Source: an uncultured Lachnospiraceae bacterium (GTDB taxonomy: Bacteria; Bacillota; Clostridia; Lachnospirales; Lachnospiraceae). From it: DNA of 31,483 nt. The translations under genes and the position numbers were made by a program. Below are positions 16,175 to 25,062 of this stretch, in pieces. The notes under the pieces are model-generated. The model was not told the DNA's origin and did no database searches. It saw nothing but the letters and a program-made list of their open reading frames with translations. The stretch spans positions 1 to 31,483 of the forward strand of contig CAJTOR010000043.1 of NCBI GenBank assembly GCA_910577675.1, given 5' to 3'. Position 1 is the first letter of the stretch; every line of letters begins with the position of its first letter.

Positions 16175-16204
16175 TTGAAAAATCATTCCCAGTTATGGTA
16201 GAAT
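16175..16204 (+). promoter_or_regulatory. Promoter of cheX
   Basis: TTGAAA at 16175-16180 and TAGAAT at 16199-16204 are 18 bases apart, upstream of ATG 16253 with its AGGAGG site. Confidence 0.65.
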
Positions 16205-16252
16205 AGCCTAAGATGCATTTGACTAGATTATTTTACTACAGGAGGATAAAAT

Positions 16253-16723
16253 ATGGCGGCAGTAAACGCTGATTATATCAATCCATTTTTGCTTGCGTCA
16301 ACCAAGGTATTGAAGGACATGATGATGTTGGACGCTAAGCTTGGGAAGCCTTATCTGAATAAAAATATGACTTTCAGTGCCGATTCTTTACTGATAATGT
16401 TAGGTGTTACGGGGGAAATGAAAGGTCAGGTCATCCTGTGCTTCCATAATGATGTCGCGCTTGATCTCGCCTCCAAGATGTGCATGATGCCGGTTACCGA
16501 GATGAATGAGCTGGCTCAGAGTGCAATCTGCGAATTATGTAATATGATTCTCGGCAATGCCGCGACCGTCTTTTCGACGAAAGGTGTTACGATCGATATT
16601 ACGCCGCCGACCACCTGCCAGGGCAATGTTTCGTTTTCGACGGATTATGCGGCGAATATCTGTGTCCCTGTTGTCTATGAGGACGATAAGACAATCGAAA
16701 TCAACGTTTCCATTAAAGGATGA
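16253..16723 (+). CDS. cheX: CheX-type chemotaxis phosphatase domain protein
   Basis: 156 residues matching a single CheX/CheC-like domain. The active-site pair E94-x2-N97 lies in AQSAICELCNMILGNA; these residues remove phosphate from CheY-P. The N-terminal MAAVNADYINPFLLASTKVLKDM and the final beta strand TIEINVSIKG are as in CheX. No other chemotaxis genes lie in the window, so its partner is elsewhere; in many Clostridia such genes are orphans. The stop codon lies inside the terminator stem that follows. Confidence 0.82.
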   Translation: MAAVNADYINPFLLASTKVLKDMMMLDAKLGKPYLNKNMTFSADSLLIMLGVTGEMKGQVILCFHNDVALDLASKMCMMPVTEMNELAQSAICELCNMILGNAATVFSTKGVTIDITPPTTCQGNVSFSTDYAANICVPVVYEDDKTIEINVSIKG

Positions 16724-16744
16724 TGCAGGGCATCATCCTTTTTT
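16715..16744 (+). terminator. Intrinsic terminator overlapping the cheX stop
   Basis: AAAGGATGATG (16715-16725), loop CAGGG, CATCATCCTTT (16731-16741), then further T. The cheX stop TGA at 16721-16723 is inside the left arm. Confidence 0.85.
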
Positions 16745-16782
16745 GGATAGAAAAAAGGAATGAGGAAAGGTTTTGGGAAACC

Positions 16783-17274
16783 ATGTTAAATATTGTATTA
16801 CTTGAGCCGGAGATCCCGGCAAATACGGGGAATATCGGACGAACCTGTGTTGCCACGGGCGCTCGATTGCACCTGATAAAACCCCTGGGCTTTGATATCT
16901 CGGAGAAGGCGGTGCGGCGCGCGGGGATGGATTATTGGTTTTTGCTTGATCTTAAAGTATATGAGAATTACGGCGAGTTTCTTAGCAGGAATCCTGGCGC
17001 TAAAGTATATATGGCGACAACAAAAGCACAGAAAGTATACACGGAGGTATCTTATGAATCGGATGCCTTTATCATGTTCGGCAAAGAAAGTGCGGGCATC
17101 CCAGAGGAGATTTTGCTGGAGAACAGGGAGCGCTGCGTGCGTATTCCAATGCTTGGGGAAACGCGCTCGCTTAATCTTAGCAACTCTGTGGCAATTATGG
17201 TCTATGAGGCGCTGAGGCAGCAGGACTTTGCAAATATGAAGCTTGCGGGGGAACTGCACAGGCATAGCTGGTAG
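16783..17274 (+). CDS. trmL: tRNA (cytidine(34)-2'-O)-methyltransferase, SPOUT family
   Basis: 163 residues, the usual TrmL/YibK length. SPOUT motifs: PEIPANTGNIGRTCVATG at the N-terminus, FGKESAGIPEEIL in the middle, and RSLNLSNSVAIMVYEALRQ at the C-terminal trefoil knot that binds SAM. It methylates the wobble ribose of tRNA-Leu isoacceptors. The frame extends upstream to 16720, but ATG 16783 begins the conserved MLNIVLLEPEIP and lies after the cheX terminator. It is 12 bases upstream of mutS2. Confidence 0.9.
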   Translation: MLNIVLLEPEIPANTGNIGRTCVATGARLHLIKPLGFDISEKAVRRAGMDYWFLLDLKVYENYGEFLSRNPGAKVYMATTKAQKVYTEVSYESDAFIMFGKESAGIPEEILLENRERCVRIPMLGETRSLNLSNSVAIMVYEALRQQDFANMKLAGELHRHSW

Positions 17275-17286
17275 AAAGGAATAATA

Positions 17287-19659
17287 ATGAACGAAAAAGT
17301 ATTGAAAACCCTTGAGTTTACGAAAATTATCGAAAAACTTGCGGGATATGCGGGCTCTGCGATGGGAAGGGCAAAGTGCGAAGCGCTCGTGCCCCTTTCT
17401 AACCGCGGGGAGGTTGAGGAATTGCAGCAGGAAACTGCGGATGCACTTTCAAGGCTTTTTAAGAAGGGGACACTCTCCTTTTCCGGGCTGCCGGATATCG
17501 GGGCATCCATCAAGCGGCTGGAGATTGGGTCAACCCTTGGCGCGGGGGAGCTTATGAAATTGAGTTCCGTGCTTACGGCGACATTGCGCGTGAAAAATTA
17601 CGGGACGGGCGGCAACGATGAACTTACGGATTCCCTGAGCGAACGTTTTTCACTTTTGGAGCCGCTCTCGGTATTAAACAACGAGATAATGCGCTGCATT
17701 ATTTCTGAGGAGGAGATAGCGGATGATGCGAGTCCGGGGCTAAAGAGTGTCCGCCGCCAGATTAAGGCGGCGAATGACAAGATACATGACCAGCTTGCCA
17801 AGCTGATAACGGACGCGGGGACGAAGCTGATGTTGCAGGATGCAATAGTCACAATGCGAAATGGCCGATATTGCCTCCCAGTAAAACAGGAATATAAGAA
17901 TTCTTTTGGCGGTATGCTGCATGACCAGTCGGCAACGGGTTCCACGGCATTTATTGAACCGGCTTCGGTGGTGAAGTTAAACAATGAGCTTGCAGAACTT
18001 TCGATAAGGGAGCAGCAGGAGATTGAGAAGGTGCTTGCGGCGCTGAGCGGCCAGGCAGCAGAACACACGGAGGATCTGACATATAATCAGGCGACACTTG
18101 CGGAATTTGATTTTATTTTTGCGCGTGCCGTACTTGCAAAGCAGATGAAAGCAATACAGCCGAAATTTAATGACCGCCGCTATATCAATATCCGCAAAGG
18201 TCGCCATCCTTTGATTGATCCGCACAAGGTGGTTCCGATTGATGTTCATCTTGGTGACGAATTTAACCTTTTAGTAATTACAGGACCAAATACGGGCGGC
18301 AAGACGGTTTCCTTAAAAACCGTTGGCCTGTTTACACTGATGGGTCAGGCGGGGCTGCATATCCCGGCTATGGACGGCTCGGAACTTGGCATTTTCAAGG
18401 AGGTTTACGCGGATATCGGGGATGAGCAGAGTATTGAGCAAAGTCTTAGTACGTTTTCGTCGCATATGACAAACACTGTAAAGATACTTGAGCAGGCGGA
18501 TGAGGATTGTCTTGCCCTGTTTGACGAGCTTGGGGCAGGTACTGACCCGACGGAGGGTGCGGCACTTGCCATGTCGATCCTTACTTACCTGCACAATCTG
18601 GGTGCGCGCACAATGGCGACAACGCACTACAGCGAGCTGAAAATCTTTGCACTCTCGACAGAGGGTGTAATAAATGCGTGCTGTGAGTTTGACGTTGAAA
18701 CCCTGCGCCCGACCTATCGCCTGCTAATCGGTATTCCGGGCAAGAGCAACGCTTTTGCAATCTCGTCAAAACTCGGCTTGCCGGAATTTATTATCGGGCG
18801 GGCGAGGGAATTTATCGGTACAAAGGATGAGAGTTTTGAGGATGTCATCAGCCGCCTCGAGGAGAGTCGTGTAACAATGGAGAAGGAGCGCCGCGAAACT
18901 GCGAAGCTGCGCGCGGAGGCGGAGGAACTGCGGAGGAAACTTGAGGAGAAGAACACACGCATTGACAATGCGAAAGACCGCATCCTGCGCGAAGCGAACG
19001 AGAAGGCGAGGGATCTTTTGCAGGAGGCTAAGAATTATGCGGATGAAGTTATCCGCAAGTACAACAAATGGGGGCAGGGCGGTGCCTTTGGCAAGGAGAT
19101 GGAACAGGAGCGCGATGCCCTGCGTGAAAAACTGGGTGATAAAGATAAGAATCTGGCACTCAAAGCAAAAAAGGCTAAGAAAAAGGCATCGGCGGAGGAA
19201 ATTAAGGTCGGCGATACCGTGCATGTGTTAAGCCTGAACCTAAAGGGAACCGTAAGCACACTCCCAAATGCGAAGGGAGATCTGTATGTGCAGATGGGGA
19301 GCCTGCGCGCACTTTTAAACTTAAAGGATCTGGAACCTGCGGAAACAGATGCGGAGGAAGAGGAAAAGAAGACAAAGACATCAAGTGGCAAGATACGCAT
19401 GAGCAAGTCGTTAAACATCAGCCCGGAACTCAATATTATAGGCAAGCGTGTTGACGAGGCAATGCCACTCGTTGATAAATACCTGGATGATGCATATCTT
19501 GCGCACCTGCCAAAGGTAACCATTATCCATGGGCGCGGCACGGGAGCCCTAAAGGAGGCAGTGCACGGACAACTCAGAAAAACGAAATATGTGAAATCGT
19601 TTAGGGTGGGTGAATTTGGTGAAGGAAGCGGCGGAGTAACAATTGTGGAATTCAAATAG
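17287..19659 (+). CDS. mutS2: Endonuclease MutS2
   Basis: 790 residues, full length. It has the MutS core and clamp without the mismatch-recognition domain I, an ATPase with Walker A GPNTGGKT at residues 333-340, and Walker B at CLALFDELGAGTDP. A long charged coiled coil (about 515-620) leads to a basic KKKAS linker, and a C-terminal Smr nuclease domain with HGRGTGALKEAVH. MutS2 suppresses recombination and in Bacillus also helps rescue collided ribosomes. AAAGGA precedes ATG 17287. Confidence 0.96.
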   Translation: MNEKVLKTLEFTKIIEKLAGYAGSAMGRAKCEALVPLSNRGEVEELQQETADALSRLFKKGTLSFSGLPDIGASIKRLEIGSTLGAGELMKLSSVLTATLRVKNYGTGGNDELTDSLSERFSLLEPLSVLNNEIMRCIISEEEIADDASPGLKSVRRQIKAANDKIHDQLAKLITDAGTKLMLQDAIVTMRNGRYCLPVKQEYKNSFGGMLHDQSATGSTAFIEPASVVKLNNELAELSIREQQEIEKVLAALSGQAAEHTEDLTYNQATLAEFDFIFARAVLAKQMKAIQPKFNDRRYINIRKGRHPLIDPHKVVPIDVHLGDEFNLLVITGPNTGGKTVSLKTVGLFTLMGQAGLHIPAMDGSELGIFKEVYADIGDEQSIEQSLSTFSSHMTNTVKILEQADEDCLALFDELGAGTDPTEGAALAMSILTYLHNLGARTMATTHYSELKIFALSTEGVINACCEFDVETLRPTYRLLIGIPGKSNAFAISSKLGLPEFIIGRAREFIGTKDESFEDVISRLEESRVTMEKERRETAKLRAEAEELRRKLEEKNTRIDNAKDRILREANEKARDLLQEAKNYADEVIRKYNKWGQGGAFGKEMEQERDALREKLGDKDKNLALKAKKAKKKASAEEIKVGDTVHVLSLNLKGTVSTLPNAKGDLYVQMGSLRALLNLKDLEPAETDAEEEEKKTKTSSGKIRMSKSLNISPELNIIGKRVDEAMPLVDKYLDDAYLAHLPKVTIIHGRGTGALKEAVHGQLRKTKYVKSFRVGEFGEGSGGVTIVEFK

Positions 19660-19696
19660 CGGGCAATAACCGGATTGTAGAAAAGGGGAAGTCATA

Positions 19697-20419
19697 ATGG
19701 CGGAAAAACAAAAAATTTTAATTGTGGATGATGATGAGAATATTGCGGAGCTGATTTCCCTGTATCTTATAAAGGAATGCTTTGACACTAAGATTGTTCA
19801 TGATGGTGAGATGGCGATAGTGCAGTACAAAGACTATAGGCCAAACCTGATATTGCTCGATCTGATGCTCCCGGGCATCGACGGCTATGGGGTGTGCCGC
19901 GAGGTGCGCAAAGATTCAAAGGTGCCGATTATTATGCTCTCGGCAAAAGGGGAGGTTTTTGACAAGGTGCTTGGCTTGGAGCTGGGGGCGGACGATTATA
20001 TTATGAAACCCTTTGATTCCAAGGAACTTGTAGCCCGCGTAAAAGCGGTTCTGCGCCGTTTCCATTCGGAGGAAAAGCAAGCGCAGCCTGCGGGCAAAGC
20101 AGCCGGGGAATATGTATCCTACCCGGATCTGTTTGTCAGCCAGACCAATTATGAAGTGACCTGCAGGGGCAAGCGTGTGGATATGCCGCCAAAGGAACTC
20201 GAACTGTTTTATTTCCTTGCATCACACCCAAACCAGGTATTTACGCGCGAGCAGCTTCTTGACCATATCTGGGGGTATGATTATATCGGGGATACCCGCA
20301 CGGTGGATGTGCATATCAAGCGCCTGCGCGCGAAAATCAAGAATCATGAGCAGTGGGGGCTTACGACGGTCTGGGGGATCGGCTACAAATTTGAGGCGAC
20401 GACGAAGCCTATAAGGTGA
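19697..20419 (+). CDS. OmpR/PhoB-family response regulator
   Basis: 240 residues. Receiver domain with acidic pocket DDDEN, phospho-acceptor D55 in LILLDLMLPGIDG, and the conserved lysine in YIMKPFD. The C-terminal winged helix is of the OmpR type (PPKELELFYFLASHPNQVFTREQLLDHIWGYDY, then RTVDVHIKRLRAKI). It is followed after 7 bases by its cognate kinase. A candidate binding site, two GTTCATA repeats 11 bases apart, precedes the gene at 21993. Confidence 0.94.
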   Translation: MAEKQKILIVDDDENIAELISLYLIKECFDTKIVHDGEMAIVQYKDYRPNLILLDLMLPGIDGYGVCREVRKDSKVPIIMLSAKGEVFDKVLGLELGADDYIMKPFDSKELVARVKAVLRRFHSEEKQAQPAGKAAGEYVSYPDLFVSQTNYEVTCRGKRVDMPPKELELFYFLASHPNQVFTREQLLDHIWGYDYIGDTRTVDVHIKRLRAKIKNHEQWGLTTVWGIGYKFEATTKPIR

Positions 20420-20426
20420 CGGCAGA

Positions 20427-21845
20427 ATGAAACATAAAGCACTGTTAAAACTGATTTTATGCTATGTGATTGCTGCGATTTCCATGTTTGTCATGTTAAA
20501 TTATTTTGGTGCAAAGCGCCTGGACAAACAGTTTGAACAGGAGAAGGCGGATCTATTAACGGAGGAGGCGGGGATGATTGCGGAGGAATATGTCACCCCG
20601 TATTACCGCGATACGACCAGGCTCAGCGATATGCTGGTGCAATTGCGCAGTATCGACCGCTTTCTCGGCACGCGCATCTGGGTTGTGAATACGAACGGCA
20701 CGGTTTTTGTGGATACCGGTGAGGGGAGCGCGGCGCGCGGTATCAATGTTGACAATTATAATCCCAAATTCCTCGATGAGGTTGTGACAGCAAAATATCT
20801 GACTAATATCACATTCCAGGGGGTGATGACAGAGGAAATGCTTGTGGTGGCACAACCTCTCTATCTGAATTACTCCCTGCGCGCCTATGTCTGTATCTTC
20901 CTGCCAATGGATTCTGTAAGGCAGTCGGTTACGCAGTATCTCGATATTGTGAATATATGTTATATTGCGTTTATGGTGGTGCTTCTTTTAATATTTGTAG
21001 TAATTTACATTATTACGCTTGCACCGGTGCGGCGCATGACACAGGTAACGGAGGAATACGCGAGGGGGCATTTCGATGTGCCTATGAAAATCCGCTCAAA
21101 TGATGAGTTTAAAAGCCTTGCGAATGCAATAAAATTTATGGCGGATGAGTTCAAGAACCTGGATGATTACCAGAAAAAATTTGTCGGTAATATTTCCCAT
21201 GATTTCCGCTCGCCGCTCACTTCGATCAAGGGCTATGCGGAGGCGATGGCGGACGGCACCATCCCGCAGGATATGCAGAAAAAATATCTCGATATCATCC
21301 TGTTTGAAACAGAGCGGCTTACAAAGCTTACAACAAACCTGCTGACTTTAAACGGGTTTGAGAACAGGGGGGTAATACTTGAAATCACAAGTTTTGATAT
21401 CAACCGCATTATCCACCGGACAGCGCTTAGTTTTGAGGGAACCTGCACGAAAAAGAGGATTACCCTCAATCTGGTTTTTGGCGATGAAACTTTTTTCGTC
21501 AACGCGGATATGGGGAAAATCCAGCAGGTACTCTACAATCTGATTGATAATGCAATCAAGTTCAGCAACCCGGATTCCGCGATTGACATCAGGACGGAGG
21601 AGAAAGCCAGCAAAGTGCTTGTTGCGGTGAAAGACTATGGCATCGGCATCCCAAAAGAATCCATCAAGCGCATATGGGAGCGGTTTTATAAGACGGATCT
21701 TTCGCGTGGCAAGGATAAGAAAGGTACGGGGCTTGGGCTTTCAATTGCAAAGGAGATTATCCAGGCGCACCGGGAGAATATCAATGTGGTCAGCACGGAG
21801 GGAGTCGGGACAGAATTCATTTTTACATTGGCGAAAACCTTATAA
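20427..21845 (+). CDS. Sensor histidine kinase, partner of the OmpR-type regulator
   Basis: 472 residues. First membrane segment about 7-27, an outside sensor domain of about 150 residues (DMLVQLRSIDRFLGTRIWVV), second membrane segment about 176-198, then a HAMP linker. HisKA has H258 in GNISHDFRSPLTS; the HATPase shows NLIDNAIKFS, DYGIGIP and GTGLGLSIA. All catalytic motifs are intact. The arrangement with the preceding regulator resembles PhoP-PhoR or VanRS-like pairs; the signal is probably at the cell envelope (inference). Confidence 0.93.
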   Translation: MKHKALLKLILCYVIAAISMFVMLNYFGAKRLDKQFEQEKADLLTEEAGMIAEEYVTPYYRDTTRLSDMLVQLRSIDRFLGTRIWVVNTNGTVFVDTGEGSAARGINVDNYNPKFLDEVVTAKYLTNITFQGVMTEEMLVVAQPLYLNYSLRAYVCIFLPMDSVRQSVTQYLDIVNICYIAFMVVLLLIFVVIYIITLAPVRRMTQVTEEYARGHFDVPMKIRSNDEFKSLANAIKFMADEFKNLDDYQKKFVGNISHDFRSPLTSIKGYAEAMADGTIPQDMQKKYLDIILFETERLTKLTTNLLTLNGFENRGVILEITSFDINRIIHRTALSFEGTCTKKRITLNLVFGDETFFVNADMGKIQQVLYNLIDNAIKFSNPDSAIDIRTEEKASKVLVAVKDYGIGIPKESIKRIWERFYKTDLSRGKDKKGTGLGLSIAKEIIQAHRENINVVSTEGVGTEFIFTLAKTL

Positions 21846-21849
21846 ATTT

Positions 21850-21882
21850 GTTCATACTTCGTTCATAGGTCTGTGGTAGAAT
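21850..21882 (+). promoter_or_regulatory. Activated promoter with 11-base direct repeats
   Basis: GTTCATA occurs at 21850-21856 and again at 21861-21867, exactly one helical turn apart, and both continue to TC at the same offset. TAGAAT at 21877-21882 is a good -10 element, while no proper -35 exists at 17 bases. Repeats of this spacing in place of a -35 are typical of activation by OmpR/PhoP-type regulators. Confidence 0.6.
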
Positions 21883-21992
21883 GAAGGGTAATATTTGCTG
21901 TTGCAGGGATGGCTGCGGCAGCGTGCGGTAGGATATGGCCCTGACGGCGGGTTTCGGATACAGTTTTGTTTTTGGTCGTGGAGGAAGTCCGA

Positions 21993-23552
21993 ATGGAACA
22001 AAAGGATCAGGAGGGGAACAAGGAGTATCAGTTTATTCGCGAGAAAGTGGTTTCAAAACGAAAAAGCAGGATAAAAAAGATGCTTCTGTCTTTTGGGTTT
22101 ACAATATTTTTGGCGGTGGTCTTTGGCGTTGTGGCAAGGGCAGTATTTTTGTGTGCGGACGGACCGGTAAGGAGGCTTCTCGGGCTTGAAAATGAGCCGA
22201 ATACAACACCCGCAGCGCGCCCTACCCCGACAAAAAGCCCGGTGCGCCCGGGAACGACACCGGGCACGCAAAAGCCGGGTGCGGATGTGGGACAACACAG
22301 CACGCCACCATTAAAGACACCAACACCCGAAGTTGAGAATAGCCTGACGGGGGAACCGACATCATTTTTCCCGGGTACTGCAACACCCGTCCCAACACCG
22401 GGAGAAGGGGAAAGTGCGGTACCCACACCGGGAAAACCGTCCATAACGCCGGGAGTACCCGTGACAGGGGAGCCTTCCGCGTCTGTCTGCCCGACGGGCG
22501 CGGAGGAGATTACTCCAACCGTGAACCCAAATGGCGAGCCTGGAAATCCAGAAGATGGGGATGCTGCACCGACAAATACACCGTCTTTTGCAGAGCAATA
22601 CTGTAATCTGTTTGCCGGAATGCAGGAGGTTGCAAAAGAGGTAGGGCGTTCCCTTGTGACCGTTTCTGTTTTTGTGAACGGGATTGACTGGCTGAGTAAC
22701 CCATACCAGACAGAGAGCCAGACCACCGGTGTTTTAATCGGGCAGAATGAAACGAAGCTTTTGCTTCTGGTCAATCTCGACCGCATCCAGTCGGCGAGCC
22801 GGATCTGCCTGACTGTAAATAAAGAACATTATGAGGCGGAGCTTTGGAGCTATGACCGCGATTACAACCTGGCAGTTATCCGCATCGACACGCAGGGTTT
22901 GCCGGAACAGTTCCTTGCGGATTCAAAAACAGCGCTGTTTGGGGAGTCCTCCTCGCTTACCGCCGGGACACCGGTATTGGCGCTTGGGAACCCGAACGGC
23001 TATGTTGGTTCCATGGATTTCGGCGTTGTGATGAGCAGACAGAGTGTGTATTATATCACTGATAACAGTGTGGATTTATTTAATACCAGCACGATGGACA
23101 GTGAGGACGGGGATGGTGTGATTGTAAATCTTAAGGGGGAGATTATCGGGATTATCACCCGCACCATGAAATCGGGATTGGATGAATCCATGTGCACGGC
23201 GGTTGGCAGCACCAAATTAAAAGCCGTGATTAACCGGCTGGCTGCTGGTCAGAAACAGGTATATTTCGGTATCTGCGGTGAGGATGTGCCGCAGTCAGCT
23301 CTTTCGGAACAAGGGCTTCAAAACGGTATTTATGTTATGGAAGTTGAATCGAATTCTCCGGCGTTTGACGCGGGGATTAAGACGGGGGATATTATTACAA
23401 AAGTGGATAATAATTCGGTTTATTCCTTCCATGGGTTTAATTCAGTTTTAAATCAGAAGGCTTCCGGTCAGAAGATGGAAGTGACGCTATGGAGGACAAT
23501 TCGGATGAAGGCGGAGGAAATTAAGGTGATCGTTGAGCTTGGGGAGCGTTAG
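21993..23552 (+). CDS. HtrA-like membrane protein with PDZ domain, catalytically degenerate
   Basis: 519 residues. A cytoplasmic basic stretch and one membrane segment (about 34-52) are followed by a long Pro/Thr-rich outside stalk (about 65-195). A trypsin-like HtrA fold comes next, then a PDZ domain (about 430-515; GIYVMEVESNSPAFDAGIKTGDIIT). All three triad positions seem lost when aligned by eye to HtrA: the His of TNxHV is D263 (LVNLDRI), the Asp of DLAV is N292 (YNLAVI), and the Ser of GNSGG is G373 (SEDGDGVIVN). It is therefore likely a pseudoprotease that binds rather than cuts. ATG 21993 is chosen for GGAGG 8 bases upstream. It probably belongs to the regulon of the two-component pair just before it. 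Confidence 0.85.
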   Translation: MEQKDQEGNKEYQFIREKVVSKRKSRIKKMLLSFGFTIFLAVVFGVVARAVFLCADGPVRRLLGLENEPNTTPAARPTPTKSPVRPGTTPGTQKPGADVGQHSTPPLKTPTPEVENSLTGEPTSFFPGTATPVPTPGEGESAVPTPGKPSITPGVPVTGEPSASVCPTGAEEITPTVNPNGEPGNPEDGDAAPTNTPSFAEQYCNLFAGMQEVAKEVGRSLVTVSVFVNGIDWLSNPYQTESQTTGVLIGQNETKLLLLVNLDRIQSASRICLTVNKEHYEAELWSYDRDYNLAVIRIDTQGLPEQFLADSKTALFGESSSLTAGTPVLALGNPNGYVGSMDFGVVMSRQSVYYITDNSVDLFNTSTMDSEDGDGVIVNLKGEIIGIITRTMKSGLDESMCTAVGSTKLKAVINRLAAGQKQVYFGICGEDVPQSALSEQGLQNGIYVMEVESNSPAFDAGIKTGDIITKVDNNSVYSFHGFNSVLNQKASGQKMEVTLWRTIRMKAEEIKVIVELGER

Positions 23553-23809
23553 GACATGTCTTAGTGGAATTCGGGTTTTTTTGGATGGGAGCGCCGCAAA
23601 GTTCTTCGCTTTTGGAAATGGGTTAAGGCAAAAGGGTGTGGGGGTGGATGTTGTCGTTACTTGAATATGGGTGCTGGACAGTTATAACAAATATAGGTGA
23701 TTTATAAAAATATATTATAACCGAATCCACTCCGTTTTGAGTAACCGGTGCAGATTTAGTGAAAAAATCAGGATAGGATAAGAATAATGAGGAAAGGAAG
23801 TGTGGCAGG

Positions 23810-24751
23810 ATGAGATATTTGGCGGAATTAAAAGAGGGGGAACTAATTAAGGAGATCTACCTTTGCAAAAAGTTGCAGACATTAAAGACAAAGGCTGGTA
23901 AAAGCTATTATTCTTTGACATTGCAGGATAAGACGGGGGTGGCAGATGCAAAGGTCTGGGAGCTGGGAGCCGGGATTGAGCATTTTGACGTGATGGATTA
24001 TATTTTTATTGACGGCCAGGTGACAAGCTTCCAGGGGGCAATGCAGCTAAATATCAAGCGTGTGCGCAAATGTCAGGAGGGAGAGTATGACCCGGCTGAT
24101 TATATGCCGATGACAACGCGCAATATAGAGGAGATGTACCAGGAATTTTTAGGCGTGGTTTCGATGGTGAAAGAGCCGCATTTGCAGGAACTTTTACAGA
24201 GTTTTTTTGTGGCGGACAAAGATTTTGTCGCGCGCTTTAAACGGCATTCCGCGGCGAAGGCTGTACATCATGGATTTATCGGCGGTTTGCTGGAACATAC
24301 TCTTGGGGTGGCGAAAATGTGCGCCTTTATGGCGGATTCCTACCCTCTTCTTAACAAGGATCTTTTACTTACGGCAGCAATGTTCCATGACATAGGGAAG
24401 ATGGACGAAATTTCACCATTCCCGGAAAATGATTACACGGATGATGGAAATCTTCTTGGACATATCTATATAGGGGCATCGCTGGTAAGTGCGCGCTGCC
24501 GTAGTATTGAGGGCTTTTCAAAGCGTATGGAGGGGGAACTTATCCACTGCATCCTTGCCCACCATGGGGAACTGGAGTACGGCTCCCCGAAAAAGCCCGC
24601 ACTTGCGGAGGCAATGGCACTCTATATCTCGGATAATGCGGATGCAAAGATGGAAACTTTAAAAGAGATTTTTTCGTCGGCGGATGCAAAACTTGAGTGG
24701 GTGGGATACCAGAGGCTTCTGGAATCGAATTTGAAGAGAACGTTACTTTAG
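23810..24751 (+). CDS. yhaM: 3'-5' exoribonuclease YhaM (OB fold plus HD domain)
   Basis: 313 residues, the usual length for YhaM. Residues 12-95 are an OB-fold nucleic-acid-binding domain (YYSLTLQDKTGVADAKVW, FIDGQV). Residues 150-290 are an HD hydrolase domain with HHGFIGGLLEHTLGV and the metal pair H193-D194 in FHDIGKMDE, then HCILAHHGELEYGSPKKP. The enzyme trims single-stranded RNA ends. The 257-base gap upstream is AT-rich with no clear gene; AAGGAAG precedes ATG 23810. Confidence 0.93.
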   Translation: MRYLAELKEGELIKEIYLCKKLQTLKTKAGKSYYSLTLQDKTGVADAKVWELGAGIEHFDVMDYIFIDGQVTSFQGAMQLNIKRVRKCQEGEYDPADYMPMTTRNIEEMYQEFLGVVSMVKEPHLQELLQSFFVADKDFVARFKRHSAAKAVHHGFIGGLLEHTLGVAKMCAFMADSYPLLNKDLLLTAAMFHDIGKMDEISPFPENDYTDDGNLLGHIYIGASLVSARCRSIEGFSKRMEGELIHCILAHHGELEYGSPKKPALAEAMALYISDNADAKMETLKEIFSSADAKLEWVGYQRLLESNLKRTLL

Positions 24752-24764
24752 GGAGTAGGGGAAT

Positions 24765-24990
24765 AGGAGTGGGAGGAGCGAGGAAAGTTGGGTGACTGGG
24801 AGGGTAAGACGGCTGAAAGAACAAGGGGGCGGGAGAAGCAGGGAGGTCAGATGACTGGAGTGGGAGAGGTTGGGAGGGGTGAGGAAGGTCGGATGCCTGG
24901 GAGGATAAGACGGTTTAAAGAGCAAGGGGCGAGAGAAGCAGGGAAGAGTCAGAGGTCGAATGCCCGAGGAGGAATGGGTAGGGAGGGGCA
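24765..24990 (+). repeat. Purine-rich degenerate tandem repeat
   Basis: The plus strand is almost all G and A. Two degenerate copies of about 101 bases can be aligned: TAAGAC at 24805-24810 and again at 24906-24911, with matching flanks (TGACTGGGAGGG / TGCCTGGGAGGA upstream; AACAAGGGGGCGGGAGAAGCAGG / AGCAAGGGGCGAGAGAAGCAGG downstream). A third, poorer copy may begin near 24970. It fills the gap between yhaM and rlmD. Confidence 0.75.
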
Positions 24991-25062
24991 GGCAGAGGTT
25001 AGATGCAAGGAAGAGATAGAAACTGGGGAAATGGGAAAAACTGGATGAAAAAGGAGCAAGTT

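Noticed and set aside
22028..22786. 252-codon minus-strand ORF rich in Gly, Val, Pro
   Set aside because: It is the complement of the Pro/Thr-rich stalk of the HtrA-like gene and has no independent support.
24788..25048. 86-codon ORF rich in Gly, Arg, Glu
   Set aside because: It is a translation of the purine-rich tandem repeat with no ribosome site and no protein-like pattern.
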